A DNA stretch of 64,000 nt, taken from contig CALWOC010000001.1 in the NCBI GenBank assembly GCA_944383015.1, positions 84,997 through 148,996 on the forward strand, written 5' to 3'. The stretch comes from an uncultured Clostridia bacterium (GTDB lineage Bacteria; Bacillota; Clostridia; TANB77; CAG-465). The translations under genes and the position numbers were made by a program. The notes beneath the pieces are model-generated. The model worked only from the letters and a program-made list of their open reading frames with translations, made no database searches and was not told the origin of the DNA. Below are positions 28,101 through 36,708 of this stretch, piece by piece (position 1 is the stretch's first letter; the number at the start of each line of letters is the position of its first letter).

Positions 28101-28859
28101 ATAACACTTATTAAATTCTTCTAGCCCTTCAATTTTATTTATATAGTCATCATATTTTTCTATACACAATTCTATTTCAGATACAATATCTTCATAAATA
28201 TCTCTTCCAAAATCTGTTTCATACAAATCTACATTGTCTTCTATATTATACTTATTAATCTGTTCTTTAAGCCATTTAAATGGATAAGGAAATGCTTGTA
28301 TATAATTATATATTTTTAAAATACTACTAAGTAGTTCCTCATCTTTACCATTAAATAATTCTAATATATTATACAGTCCAAATATATTCTTTTCGTCTAT
28401 ATATGACTCATACTCTTCTTCTAATAAGTCTTCAAGAACTCTTGTTTTTATTAATACACTTTGTGACTCCTCACATATTCTAATATTTGGATCAATATCT
28501 AATATATTAAAATTCTCTCTAACAAGCTTAAAGCAAAAAGCATCAATTGTAGTTATATTTGCCCTATTTATATATATAAGTTGATTTTTTAAATGGTTTA
28601 TTTTCTTTGGATCTTTTTCATTTTCTAATGCCTTGTATATTGCATTAAGTATTTTTTCTTTTAACTCTTGTGCCGCAGCATTAGTAAATGTAACAACTAA
28701 TATTTTATCTACATCTAAATACTCATTTAATACTTTTTCAATTATTCTTTCAACAAGTACTGCTGTTTTTCCACTACCTGCTGAAGCACTAACAAGTATA
28801 TTAGAATTTCTTTTTTCAATTGCTTTTAACTGGTCTTTTGTCCAACTATTTACTCCCAT
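25179..28859 (-). CDS. addA: ATP-dependent helicase/nuclease subunit A
   Basis: 1226 residues. UvrD-type helicase: Walker A SASAGSGKTAVL, EYQDTSYVQ in motif II, MTIHKSKGLEFP in motif V, RLLYVALTRAKE in motif VI. The C-terminal RecB-family nuclease has GVIDLFYV, VLVDFKTDK and YRIQLEIYKEA. AddAB resects double-strand breaks for recombination. The partner addB usually precedes addA, but here the next gene upstream is tsaE on the opposite strand. Confidence 0.96.
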   Translation of the reverse strand: MGVNSWTKDQLKAIEKRNSNILVSASAGSGKTAVLVERIIEKVLNEYLDVDKILVVTFTNAAAQELKEKILNAIYKALENEKDPKKINHLKNQLIYINRANITTIDAFCFKLVRENFNILDIDPNIRICEESQSVLIKTRVLEDLLEEEYESYIDEKNIFGLYNILELFNGKDEELLSSILKIYNYIQAFPYPFKWLKEQINKYNIEDNVDLYETDFGRDIYEDIVSEIELCIEKYDDYINKIEGLEEFNKCYLILDSDVQALKNSIYIQNNSWDKLYENISNISFSKFVIGKVSDEDLKNEIAEFRKKEVKDVIDKVKKKIYATSKDILEDNRIAYNYIKYLYEFLEKYDKKFKEEKKNLGVAEFNDIMHYALELLVDEEDNITDIAVNLKDRFKEVYTDEYQDTSYVQERILDAISKEDNRFMVGDIKQSIYAFRQARPDIFNEKYIAYPLESENENKCKIILSKNFRSRHEVIDSINYIFEKIMSMKNGQCDYSEDESLKCGNTSYQNSEDVTYKTQINIIDLKDQESNIFEDENDEEQIDEDLSSTQIEAKCIAYKIKEILNKDKVSDKDGTLRNVKYRDIVILLRGVKNKANILEEELKRNNIPVFCDTSSSIFEGDEVKLVLSFLKIIDNPYQDIYMISIMFSIIGGFSLDEITKIRLYDSNSYVYDTLNNMLNDEEYIKKEPKLVDKIKSFLNIIKDYTNYSKVYSISELLIRLYKDTDIYYQFALEDDAESKKANLDYLIELASSFYSNVGNTLNAYIKYIDRLKDKQDTSTSSAKIIGENENVLRIMTIHKSKGLEFPIVILADMAKGYNFSDSRKQRVVFHHKYGIGIDVVNQDLGITYPSVIKQAIRSVIEKETKSEELRLLYVALTRAKEKIYMFATTKDFEKEYSMQTIKLKNGKFNETLIASNTSYYKNILPVIKYYNEFEADKKDLEINKIEVKSSTTDEELKNLLMTKEEDKKRESLNEILKSLFNKELLNNSIIEKIRDNLESEYKFYEDAHCPSRVSVSNLKKAKSEEENIVIKSIIKDENQDINVEKQFEIPSCLNEEKEVYTAVRKGILIHFILQNLDFGMLNTKKEIKNYISKLELEKVISTKDSKYISISKIYNFLNSKIGNDLKKAKKIYREYEFILNSKKYSNSLIQGVIDLFYVTSENKVVLVDFKTDKLYNADEFINRYRIQLEIYKEAINTLTDYSVDKVYIYSFNLNKEIEIKEELNE

Positions 28860-28966
28860 ATGACCTCTCCTTTTTTATATATTTTATATTCTATCTTCTA
28901 ATTTTGCAAGAACTATTTTTTATACATTTTACTTTATACTATTCATTTGCTATTTTACTACATTTT

Positions 28967-28975
28967 TGGTATAAT
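28967..28975 (+). promoter_or_regulatory. Extended -10 element ahead of tsaE
   Basis: TGGTATAAT, with TATAAT at 28970-28975 and no matching -35. A start point 6-7 bases downstream would fall at the ribosome site, so the leader would be almost absent, or a second promoter lies upstream. Confidence 0.45.
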
Positions 28976-28991
28976 TATATAGGTGATTTTC

Positions 28992-29474
28992 GTGACAGAA
29001 AAAGACATAAAAAATATACAAGAATTATTTAATTTTAATAAAAGTTTTGAATTTGAATTTATATCTAATAATGAAGAAGATACAAAAAAACTTGGAAAAG
29101 AATTTGCAAAATATATATCTATTGGAAAAATTATAACATTAAATGGTGAACTTGGTTCTGGAAAAACAGTATTTTTAATGGGACTTGCAAGCTATTTTAA
29201 CTTAGAAAATGAAGTATGTAGTCCAACATTTACTATAGTAAACGAATATAATACAAAAGATTTCCCTATCTACCACTTTGATGTTTATAGACTAAAAAAT
29301 AGTGATGAGTTTTTAGAAGGTGTTGGTACAGACTATTTTTATAATGGTGCATGTATTATTGAATGGGGCGATGAAGTAATTGAAGATATACTCCCAAAAG
29401 ATACAATACACATAAATATAACAAAATCTGATACTAATCCAACAGTTAGAACATTTAGAATTTGGAGGAAGTAA
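28992..29474 (+). CDS. tsaE: tRNA threonylcarbamoyladenosine biosynthesis ATPase TsaE
   Basis: 160 residues from the GTG at 28992, 5 bases after AGGTGA; an in-frame GTG at 28983 lies inside that site. TsaE is the ATPase that recycles the TsaBD complex making t6A37 in tRNA. Walker A is LNGELGSGKTVF, followed by SPTFTIVNEY and the acidic IIEWGDEV, all typical. First gene of tsaE-tsaB-rimI. Confidence 0.94.
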   Translation: MTEKDIKNIQELFNFNKSFEFEFISNNEEDTKKLGKEFAKYISIGKIITLNGELGSGKTVFLMGLASYFNLENEVCSPTFTIVNEYNTKDFPIYHFDVYRLKNSDEFLEGVGTDYFYNGACIIEWGDEVIEDILPKDTIHINITKSDTNPTVRTFRIWRK

Positions 29475-29475
29475 C

Positions 29476-30174
29476 ATGAATATTTTAGGAATAGATACAA
29501 CAACTAAAGTTGCTAGTTGCAGCGTTTTATATAATAATACATTTTATACAAAAAGTGTATCAAATGAGATAACTCATTCTGAGAAACTTTTACCAATTAT
29601 ACATGAAACATTAAATAAAGCAGATATAACTTTAGATAATATAGATATGTTTGCCGCAATTAACGGACCAGGTTCATTTACTGGTATTCGTATAGGTCTT
29701 GCAACAATAAAAGCTTTTGCACAAGTTAAAGAAATAGATATATTCTCTATATCTTCAACTGATCTAATCGGATATGTAGCATTTAAAGAAAATAACACTA
29801 AAGAGCAAAAAGTCCTATCTTTAATTGATGCAAGAAATAACAGAGTATACTATGCTTTAAACAAAATAGCTAAAAATGAAAATGGAAAAATAGTTTTTGA
29901 AAAAATAATAGATGTAGACAATGATACAATAGATAATGTTATCTCTAAAATAAATGAAAAAGATATAATAGTTGCTGGAAATTGTATAAATAATTTCAAA
30001 GATAAGTTAAATTCAATTTCTGAAAAATTAATAGACCTTTATCCAACTACAGAAGATCTTATATCATGCTATTTTGATATAAAAAATAAAGAAGACTACA
30101 TGTATAATGCATATAGCTTAGATGCATTATATGCAAGACAATCTCAAGCAGAAAGAATGAGTAATAATGGATAA
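29476..30174 (+). CDS. tsaB: tRNA threonylcarbamoyladenosine biosynthesis protein TsaB
   Basis: 232 residues, ASKHA fold. The start NILGIDTTTKVASCSV and the NGPGSFTGIRIGLATIKA motif are diagnostic. TsaB is the inactive scaffold partner of TsaD in t6A synthesis. Its GGAGG site lies in the end of tsaE and its own end overlaps rimI by 8 bases. tsaD is not in this window. Confidence 0.95.
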   Translation: MNILGIDTTTKVASCSVLYNNTFYTKSVSNEITHSEKLLPIIHETLNKADITLDNIDMFAAINGPGSFTGIRIGLATIKAFAQVKEIDIFSISSTDLIGYVAFKENNTKEQKVLSLIDARNNRVYYALNKIAKNENGKIVFEKIIDVDNDTIDNVISKINEKDIIVAGNCINNFKDKLNSISEKLIDLYPTTEDLISCYFDIKNKEDYMYNAYSLDALYARQSQAERMSNNG

Positions 30175-30607
30175 TATTACAATACGAAAAATGAGACAAG
30201 ATGATATTGAGCAATGTATTAATATAGAAAAGAGTCATAATATAAAAATACTTAGCAGAGAAATACTTGAAAATGATTTAAAAAAAGACTCTAACTATTA
30301 TTTAGTTGCTACTTTAAATAATACACTAATCGGATATATAGGTTTGTCATATGTTCTTGATACAGCAGATATTATATCTATTGTAGTAAAAAAAGATTAT
30401 ACAAAAAAGGGAATTGCATCTTTACTATTAAGTGAAATTATTTCTTTTTGCTATAAAAAAGAAATAAAAAATATTTTTCTTGAAGTAAGAAAATCCAATA
30501 CTCCAGCTCAAACCTTATATAACAAGTTTGGATTTTTTAAAATATCTGAAAGAAAAAAATATTATAATAATATAGAAGATGCATATATATTTGAGAAGAA
30601 GTTTTAA
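30167..30607 (+). CDS. rimI: Ribosomal-protein-alanine N-acetyltransferase-like GNAT protein
   Basis: 146 residues with a standard GNAT fold: ISIVVKKDYTKKGIASLLL binds acetyl-CoA, and FLEVRKSNTPAQTLYNKFGF is the RimI hallmark. RimI acetylates the N-terminus of ribosomal protein S18, and the tsaB-rimI pairing is common in Firmicutes. The last codons form one arm of the terminator at 30593-30619. Confidence 0.92.
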   Translation: MDNITIRKMRQDDIEQCINIEKSHNIKILSREILENDLKKDSNYYLVATLNNTLIGYIGLSYVLDTADIISIVVKKDYTKKGIASLLLSEIISFCYKKEIKNIFLEVRKSNTPAQTLYNKFGFFKISERKKYYNNIEDAYIFEKKF

Positions 30608-30619
30608 AAACTTCTTCTC
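30593..30619. terminator. Bidirectional terminator made from two convergent gene ends
   Basis: 13-base arms GAGAAGAAGTTTT (30593-30605) and AAAACTTCTTCTC (30607-30619) around one base. It contains the rimI stop on the plus strand and part of the TGA stop of the 30618-30767 gene on the minus strand. Confidence 0.82.
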
Positions 30620-30767
30620 ATTCTTTTATATTATTTTTATCATTCATTTCATGTTTTAATAAATTATTATACACTTTTTTACTCACATTATTTTTTTTAC
30701 ATCCCTCTATTAATATTTTTCTATATACTTGGAGTTGAAGTGCTACTAGTTTCTCTTTTGATATCAT
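30618..30767 (-). CDS. 49-residue protein overlapping the 3' end of the giant gene
   Basis: ATG at 30765-30767, AAGGAG 7 bases upstream (inside the giant gene), stop TGA at 30618-30620. It shares 47 bases with the giant gene in another frame. The product begins MISKEKLVALQLQVYRKIL and continues as an amphipathic helix (EGCKKNNVSKKVYNNLL) with a charged tail. The excellent ribosome site and helical pattern argue for a real, translationally coupled gene. No family is recognised; a partner or immunity protein for the giant product is possible but unproven. Confidence 0.68.
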   Translation of the reverse strand: MISKEKLVALQLQVYRKILIEGCKKNNVSKKVYNNLLKHEMNDKNNIKE

Positions 30768-33700
30768 ATTTACTCTCCTTATTAATTATACTTTTATCTT
30801 GTCTTTTTAAATATTCATATTCCTTTTCTAATAATTTGCTATATTCCCTCATCTCTTCTTTTTCATAGTTAGATAGATTTGTTTTTTCTATATCTCCAAT
30901 TTCTATCATTCTTGAATTACTCAATATTTGAGTTATTTTCGTTATACTCTCTTCTTCAAGCTCTGATATTCTAAATTTTAATTTTATCTTCTCTTTTTCA
31001 ACGTCATTAGAACTGTCTATAATTTTTAGTACAGATGTAAGTAATCTTTCGTTTCTAGTCATAGAATTAATATTAAGTTTATTTAATATTTTTTCTTTAT
31101 CATCCTTACTTAAAATTTCAAACTTTTGTGCTTTTAAAGCTAATATTTTATTTTCTTCTGTTAAACCACTATCATTTAATAATTTTTGAGTAAAAATAAC
31201 TTTTCTTTCAAAACTATTTTTTTCATCTTGTGTTATATTCTCATCATTGATAAGCTGATTAGATTCATATATTATTTGATTAATATTTTTTATGCTTTCT
31301 TTATCCAAATTAAATTTATTATTTTCTTCTATTATATCTTTTACTCTAGAGTCTTTATTATAATAATTAATATTTTTTTCAATATCAAATTTATATTTTA
31401 AAGTATTAATATCTATTGTATTAACTCTTGCAACATTTTCATTTGTAACATCAAATTTTTTTTCTTCTTCAGCTACAAAACATCCTAAAGTTTTAAGATT
31501 ATATTCGAATTCTTTTTGTGATAAATTTCCATCCTCTTTTCCTTTTACTATTTCATCTATTGCATCATTTATTACCTTGTTTACTTTATTACAATCAAAA
31601 TATTTTTCAACCAAATCATTTCTTTCAATTCTTAATCCACTTCTATTATTTTCATGTTTTAATATTATGTCCTTTATTTTATTTAAATCTTTAGTATAAT
31701 TATACTCCTCTATTAAAGCATCTATTTCATTAGAATTTTTCTTTGCACATTTTTCTCTATCTATTTCAAGAATAGGAATATTAAAATCTGCTGCACATTT
31801 TTTAGCTTTATCTTTAAATGCATCTTCCATGTCAGTAAACATTATCACATATGATGGTTGAATATTATTATAGTTTCTATCTTTCAAAGGAATAATAGAT
31901 TTATCTCTAAGTTCAAATCTTTCAATATCTATTTCATTATGTGTATGTCTAGTATTGTTTATAATATCATCTGGCATCAAAAATTTATTTTCTCTATCAG
32001 ATGTTGTAACAAATCTATCATTATCAGTATAAAGATCATATGGAGCAGCGTGTTGTAATGCCCCTTCATTAAAATCACTAAATCCTAAAAGGACGTCTTT
32101 TACTGGTGCTGTTCCTAAATATTCATCTGAAATCAAACTACAACATATACCATGATTTGATGTTCTATCGCTTTTATTCCACGAGTCTACATAATTTGAG
32201 TCTATATGTTTCATCATACTATATGCTGATGTACTATTAACAAGCAATTTAAATTTACCATTTAATTCTAATATAGGTATACTCTTTCCTTCATATTCTT
32301 CTAATCTTGAAAAATCATTTTCATTAGCTTTATATAATTTTTGTGATATTCCTTTTGCTATAATTCTTTTAAAATTACTTTCCATTATTTCAACAGATTC
32401 TCTACTCAAATTTGTATTAAACTCACCATATTCTTCATATAAAAACTCTAAAGTATTAAATTTATTCTCTATTTCTTCTTTAGTATCATTTTCTATATTT
32501 CTTAAATTAGAGATTGTTTCATATAAAGCTAAAATATTCACTTCTGCTGGTGTCTGTGACATTTCTAATATTTTATTTCCATACCAATTATTTATTCCAT
32601 CTGCATAAGCTGAATATAGATTATTTGCTTCATTATATGAAACTCCTAAATATTTTGTAGTAAATGCATTAATTTTATCTTCTATTTTATTTGAAGAATA
32701 AAATATATCGTCACATTTTTTATATAAGTTTTCTTTAAAATTATATATATCCTCTTTATTTTTAATATCAGGTATTATCATATCATCAATTGTTGAATTT
32801 CCATAAATCACACTCTTATTTCTAAGCATATATTCCTTCAGATTTTCAGCTTGAGATATTGTAAGTATATTATCTAAAGAGTCTATTATTTCTTTATTTT
32901 CTTCATTTTCAAAAGTTTCTTCATATATTTTGTTTATAATTGGTAAACTTTTATATATTTCATTTCCTTCAACTATTGTTTGTAACATTAAATTAAATTT
33001 ACCTAATTTATTATTATTAACTTGCTCAACTAGTTTATTTTGTATTTCAGGGTAACGAACTATTTTTTCTAACAGATCGGTTGAATAACTATAAAATTCT
33101 TGTGATAAAATATCTTTATTTAATGTTTTTATAGCAAATTTATTTTTTTTCAATATATAATCTAATTTTTCTTTACTTTCACCACTATATTTATTTTCGT
33201 TTAATATTGCAAATATATTTTTTTGTTCTTGAATACTATTACTTTCATTTAGAATCTCACATAATAATTCTTTATGAGTTAATCCAGTTTTATTTAATAT
33301 ATATTCTTTATTAATATTAAAAATTAATTCTCTATCCTTTTCTGAAATATTATCAACAAACCTTTGTAAATCATATTCATCAATTTTAGAAAAACTCTCT
33401 ATTTCATTTTTATATCTATCAATAATAATATTTTTCAAATAATCTGTATTTTTAGAATTATCACTATAATCACAAACTGAAATCAACTGTTCAATCTTTA
33501 AAGATGAAATCAAATTTTCTTTTTCAGATTTATCTAATTTTGAAAGTAACAAATTGAATCTATACTTATAATCTGAAATATCTTCTACAGTTTCAGTATT
33601 TTTTATACTGTTTAATATAACATTATACTTTTCTTTTTGCCTAAAATCTCTATCTTGAATTAATTCTAATTTAGCATTAATACTAATATTATTAACTATT

Positions 33701-35748
33701 AAATCAAATTCATTTAATGGTAACTTTTCAATAAATTTTTCTAAAGCATGAGAATATTTAATTTTTTCTTCATTTAGAGAAATATTATCCAGAATTTTAT
33801 CTTTAATCTTTAATTTAATAGTTGATTCATCATTAAAACAATTAAATAAGGAAATAGATTTCTCAATAGAAATATTATTTATAACATAGTCTTCAGATAC
33901 TAAGCCTTCCTTTATAAAATTGTAAAGATCATAATCTTTAATTTCATTAAACAATTCTTTATCTTGATTAATAATCTCTCTTTTATAATTTCCTATATAC
34001 TCTACTATTTTCTTTCCTTCATCATTTTCTGTACTCCAAAAATTCATCTTAAATAACTGTTCTTTATTAATTTTTTCTTTTATTTCTTTAAATTCTTCTA
34101 AAGTTATATCTTCTATTAACCTTTCAACAGAATATGAGTCTAAGCTTTCTATTAGTTCATCATTTGAAAATAACCTTTTTAATATTTCTTTATCCTTGTT
34201 TCTACTATAAATTTCAAGTAACATTTTTCCAGACGATTCTTCTAATATCTTTTGTTTTTGAATCTCATTTGCTAAATTATAACAATCTTTTTCAAAAAAT
34301 ATATGGTATTTTTCCAATTTTTTTATTTCTTCATCTATTCTATATTCTACATAAGCTTTAAATAATGGCTCATTATTATATTTTGACATATTTTCTAGAG
34401 CTGAATATGATAATTCATCATATATTTTTTTTCTTTGATTCTTATCTAAAGAATTTAAAATAGTTTCAGGAAAATCTTTAATATTATATATATTATCTTC
34501 AGAATTTGACATATTAAAAATCCTATCTATTATATATTGTTTATCTTGAAATATATTATCTTTATATAAATTAATTAAATCATTTAATTGTAAGTATTTT
34601 AATTTTTCATTATCGCTAACGATTTTTTTAATTATTTCCTCTTCTAATTTTTTTTCACTATCTAATGTTCCTAACAGTTTTACTCTATCTTTAAACTCAT
34701 TATAATTATCTAAAACGATGTTTTGAATAGATATATCTAAATCGGATAGATTTAAAGAATATTTAATATTATTTAAAATTTCAATTTTGAGTCCATTGCC
34801 AATATTTTGTCTTAAAAGTTTATTCGCCATTTTCTCGTTTTCGATTATTCTTGTTTTAATATTACTATTATTTAATAAGTCGCTCATTATATTTGGTGAA
34901 TCAACATATGATAGATAGTTACTTAAGAATTTATCACTTTTCCCCTCAAAAATACTATAATCTTTATCTATAATTTTTTTTAATCTTTCTTGACTTTTTT
35001 CTCTTTCATATGTATTGGAATTTTCTTCAAGTTCAACTACACTTATTAGCAATTTACTTAGATTTTCAGCTGTTATTTCATTTATTTTTATTTCTTTTTT
35101 TATACTATTTAATAATTCGTCTCTAAATTTATCTGACATTTTACTAGCAACATAATACTTATTGTAAGTATCATTTTCATTATTTTTTAGATTATTTACT
35201 ATACTATGTTTTAATAACTCCTGTAACTTTGAATTACTTTTAACTACATCTGATAATTTTTCTATATTATAATAGTCCTCAAAAATTTTTATTCCCTCAT
35301 CTTTATCTTTTGATAAAATTTCTACTATTTTATTATTTTTAAACAATTTACTTATAATATTGTTTTTAATAGCACTATAGTAATAATTTGAAAAATTAAT
35401 AGCTTTTATCGATTCAATCATACTTTTATTATTATTATTTGTTTTTATAAATTGTTCTATATCCATAAATTCATCTAAATCATCATCCCTAAATACAGCT
35501 TTTACATACATTTCTTTAGGTGAATAACCGCTTTTAAATTTTTCTATAAATTCTTTATCTGTATAGCAAATATCATCTATACCATCTTCATCGTCATATG
35601 AATATAGTAATACTGTTACTTTTTGATCATATGAAAGTTCTTTAAATTTATTTATATAATTTTCTTTAGTTAAATATTTACAAATTTCATTTCCGTCTTT
35701 GTCAATTTTTTTTTCAACTATCTCTTTAAAATCCTCATATTTTATCAT
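30721..35748 (-). CDS. Giant protein of unknown function, 1675 residues
   Basis: Cytosolic by appearance: no signal peptide or membrane segment. Residues 1 to about 1120 are Asn/Lys/Glu/Ile-rich and look like helical repeats. Residues about 1140-1345 are different, less Asn/Lys-rich and probably the catalytic or binding part: LLVNSTSAYSMMK (about 1171), NHGICCSLIS with Cys1202-Cys1203, GFSDFNEGALQHAAPYDLY, RHTHNEIDIER with His1268 and His1270, QPSYVIMF (from 1297) and a NIPILEID strand near 1325. A helical C-terminal region follows. No known family was recognised with confidence. It has its own promoter and overlaps a 49-codon gene. Confidence 0.85.
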   Translation of the reverse strand: MIKYEDFKEIVEKKIDKDGNEICKYLTKENYINKFKELSYDQKVTVLLYSYDDEDGIDDICYTDKEFIEKFKSGYSPKEMYVKAVFRDDDLDEFMDIEQFIKTNNNNKSMIESIKAINFSNYYYSAIKNNIISKLFKNNKIVEILSKDKDEGIKIFEDYYNIEKLSDVVKSNSKLQELLKHSIVNNLKNNENDTYNKYYVASKMSDKFRDELLNSIKKEIKINEITAENLSKLLISVVELEENSNTYEREKSQERLKKIIDKDYSIFEGKSDKFLSNYLSYVDSPNIMSDLLNNSNIKTRIIENEKMANKLLRQNIGNGLKIEILNNIKYSLNLSDLDISIQNIVLDNYNEFKDRVKLLGTLDSEKKLEEEIIKKIVSDNEKLKYLQLNDLINLYKDNIFQDKQYIIDRIFNMSNSEDNIYNIKDFPETILNSLDKNQRKKIYDELSYSALENMSKYNNEPLFKAYVEYRIDEEIKKLEKYHIFFEKDCYNLANEIQKQKILEESSGKMLLEIYSRNKDKEILKRLFSNDELIESLDSYSVERLIEDITLEEFKEIKEKINKEQLFKMNFWSTENDEGKKIVEYIGNYKREIINQDKELFNEIKDYDLYNFIKEGLVSEDYVINNISIEKSISLFNCFNDESTIKLKIKDKILDNISLNEEKIKYSHALEKFIEKLPLNEFDLIVNNISINAKLELIQDRDFRQKEKYNVILNSIKNTETVEDISDYKYRFNLLLSKLDKSEKENLISSLKIEQLISVCDYSDNSKNTDYLKNIIIDRYKNEIESFSKIDEYDLQRFVDNISEKDRELIFNINKEYILNKTGLTHKELLCEILNESNSIQEQKNIFAILNENKYSGESKEKLDYILKKNKFAIKTLNKDILSQEFYSYSTDLLEKIVRYPEIQNKLVEQVNNNKLGKFNLMLQTIVEGNEIYKSLPIINKIYEETFENEENKEIIDSLDNILTISQAENLKEYMLRNKSVIYGNSTIDDMIIPDIKNKEDIYNFKENLYKKCDDIFYSSNKIEDKINAFTTKYLGVSYNEANNLYSAYADGINNWYGNKILEMSQTPAEVNILALYETISNLRNIENDTKEEIENKFNTLEFLYEEYGEFNTNLSRESVEIMESNFKRIIAKGISQKLYKANENDFSRLEEYEGKSIPILELNGKFKLLVNSTSAYSMMKHIDSNYVDSWNKSDRTSNHGICCSLISDEYLGTAPVKDVLLGFSDFNEGALQHAAPYDLYTDNDRFVTTSDRENKFLMPDDIINNTRHTHNEIDIERFELRDKSIIPLKDRNYNNIQPSYVIMFTDMEDAFKDKAKKCAADFNIPILEIDREKCAKKNSNEIDALIEEYNYTKDLNKIKDIILKHENNRSGLRIERNDLVEKYFDCNKVNKVINDAIDEIVKGKEDGNLSQKEFEYNLKTLGCFVAEEEKKFDVTNENVARVNTIDINTLKYKFDIEKNINYYNKDSRVKDIIEENNKFNLDKESIKNINQIIYESNQLINDENITQDEKNSFERKVIFTQKLLNDSGLTEENKILALKAQKFEILSKDDKEKILNKLNINSMTRNERLLTSVLKIIDSSNDVEKEKIKLKFRISELEEESITKITQILSNSRMIEIGDIEKTNLSNYEKEEMREYSKLLEKEYEYLKRQDKSIINKESKYDIKRETSSTSTPSI

Positions 35749-35774
35749 AAATATAGCTCTCCTGCTCTAAGTTA

Positions 35775-35803
35775 ATAATAGCATATATATAAACATTACG
35801 CAA
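35775..35803 (-). promoter_or_regulatory. Promoter of the giant gene
   Basis: Minus strand -35 TTGCGT (35798-35803), 17-base spacer, -10 TATTAT (35775-35780) with TG one base before it. AGGAG lies 11 bases before the start codon. Confidence 0.6.
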
Positions 35804-35809
35804 TAAAAT

Positions 35810-35832
35810 AACACCGATTAATCATCGATGTC
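35810..35832 (-). terminator. Terminator of the anchored protein gene
   Basis: Nine-base stem (35810-35818 and 35824-35832) that pairs fully as RNA with two G-U pairs, followed on the minus strand by TTATTTTATT. Confidence 0.68.
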
Positions 35833-35843
35833 ATTTATTATTA

Positions 35844-36515
35844 CTATAGTTCAATATTTGTCTCTTGTACCATTGAATTATATTCATCTATAAAAGTTTG
35901 ACTGTTAGATTTTAAAGTGCCATTTTCAATAAACCAAGACGAACTATTTTCTTTTAAATAATTTAGTACAGCAATTAATGAATCATTATATGCACTATAT
36001 TTTGTATCTGCTTCTTTTATTGAAGATATTCCGTCATTTAATTTAATTTGAGCCAATATATCTTTATACATATCTACAAATCTAGATTCAAGTCCTGCAG
36101 CAGCTGCTTTCTCATTTATTTTTGTTTCATCTGTAAGTGCAGTAAGTTCTTCTATTATTTTAGCATTTTCATCTTTAATTCCATTTAATAATCCTAAAGA
36201 TTCTGTAAATTCTGGTCCATCATTTTCATAATTATCTAAATTTATTACCTTTGCTTGAGACAGACTCTCATAGTTCTCTCTTAATTTATTTACTGATTCT
36301 ATATATAATTTATAATCTTCTTTTACCAATTTTTCTACAATACCATATTGTCCTTCACACTTAACCTCTGTATTTATATTAGTCTCAGATAAACTATTTA
36401 TCTCACTTGTAAGTAAATCATTTTGTTTTTTCTCTTTAAAATATAACACTGCTACAGTTGCAAGTACTGCAATAGCAACAATAACAAGTATAAGTATTAT
36501 CCATCTTTTTTTCAT
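35844..36515 (-). CDS. Membrane-anchored hypothetical protein
   Basis: 223 residues from the ATG at 36513-36515 after GGGAGGG; a longer frame to 36554 lacks a site. MKKRWIILILVIVAIAVL begins a single N-terminal membrane anchor; the remaining 195 residues are acidic, predicted helical and outside the membrane, with one Cys. No domain recognised. It stands alone between promoter and terminator, divergent from the Lon-like gene. Confidence 0.75.
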   Translation of the reverse strand: MKKRWIILILVIVAIAVLATVAVLYFKEKKQNDLLTSEINSLSETNINTEVKCEGQYGIVEKLVKEDYKLYIESVNKLRENYESLSQAKVINLDNYENDGPEFTESLGLLNGIKDENAKIIEELTALTDETKINEKAAAAGLESRFVDMYKDILAQIKLNDGISSIKEADTKYSAYNDSLIAVLNYLKENSSSWFIENGTLKSNSQTFIDEYNSMVQETNIEL

Positions 36516-36545
36516 ATTTTCCCTCCCAGTATTTTTTTCATTTTT

Positions 36546-36574
36546 ATTATACAACTAAATAAAATTAAAGTAAA
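36546..36574 (-). promoter_or_regulatory. Promoter of the anchored protein gene
   Basis: Minus strand -35 TTTACT (36569-36574), 17-base spacer, -10 TATAAT (36546-36551) in a TTGTATAAT context. Confidence 0.7.
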
Positions 36575-36637
36575 TACTTTTTATTTTTTTTACATTTTTC
36601 GAACTTTATTATAAATATAATTTTTTTATTTAATCAG

Positions 36638-36666
36638 TTGAATATTTTTTCCATATACTATACAAT
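36638..36666 (+). promoter_or_regulatory. Promoter of the Lon-like protease gene
   Basis: -35 TTGAAT (36638-36643), 17-base spacer, -10 TACAAT (36661-36666). No CIRCE or CtsR-type repeat was seen. Confidence 0.65.
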
Positions 36667-36708
36667 GGAAATAGGATACAAAAGACAAACATGGAGGTAA
36701 TTATATAT

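Noticed and set aside
30721..35748. ADP-ribosyltransferase assignment for the giant protein from its STS and E-x-E-like words
   Set aside because: The STS near residue 1171 and the EIDIE segment near 1272 resemble the motif words, but the expected Arg strand and order of the fold could not be confirmed.
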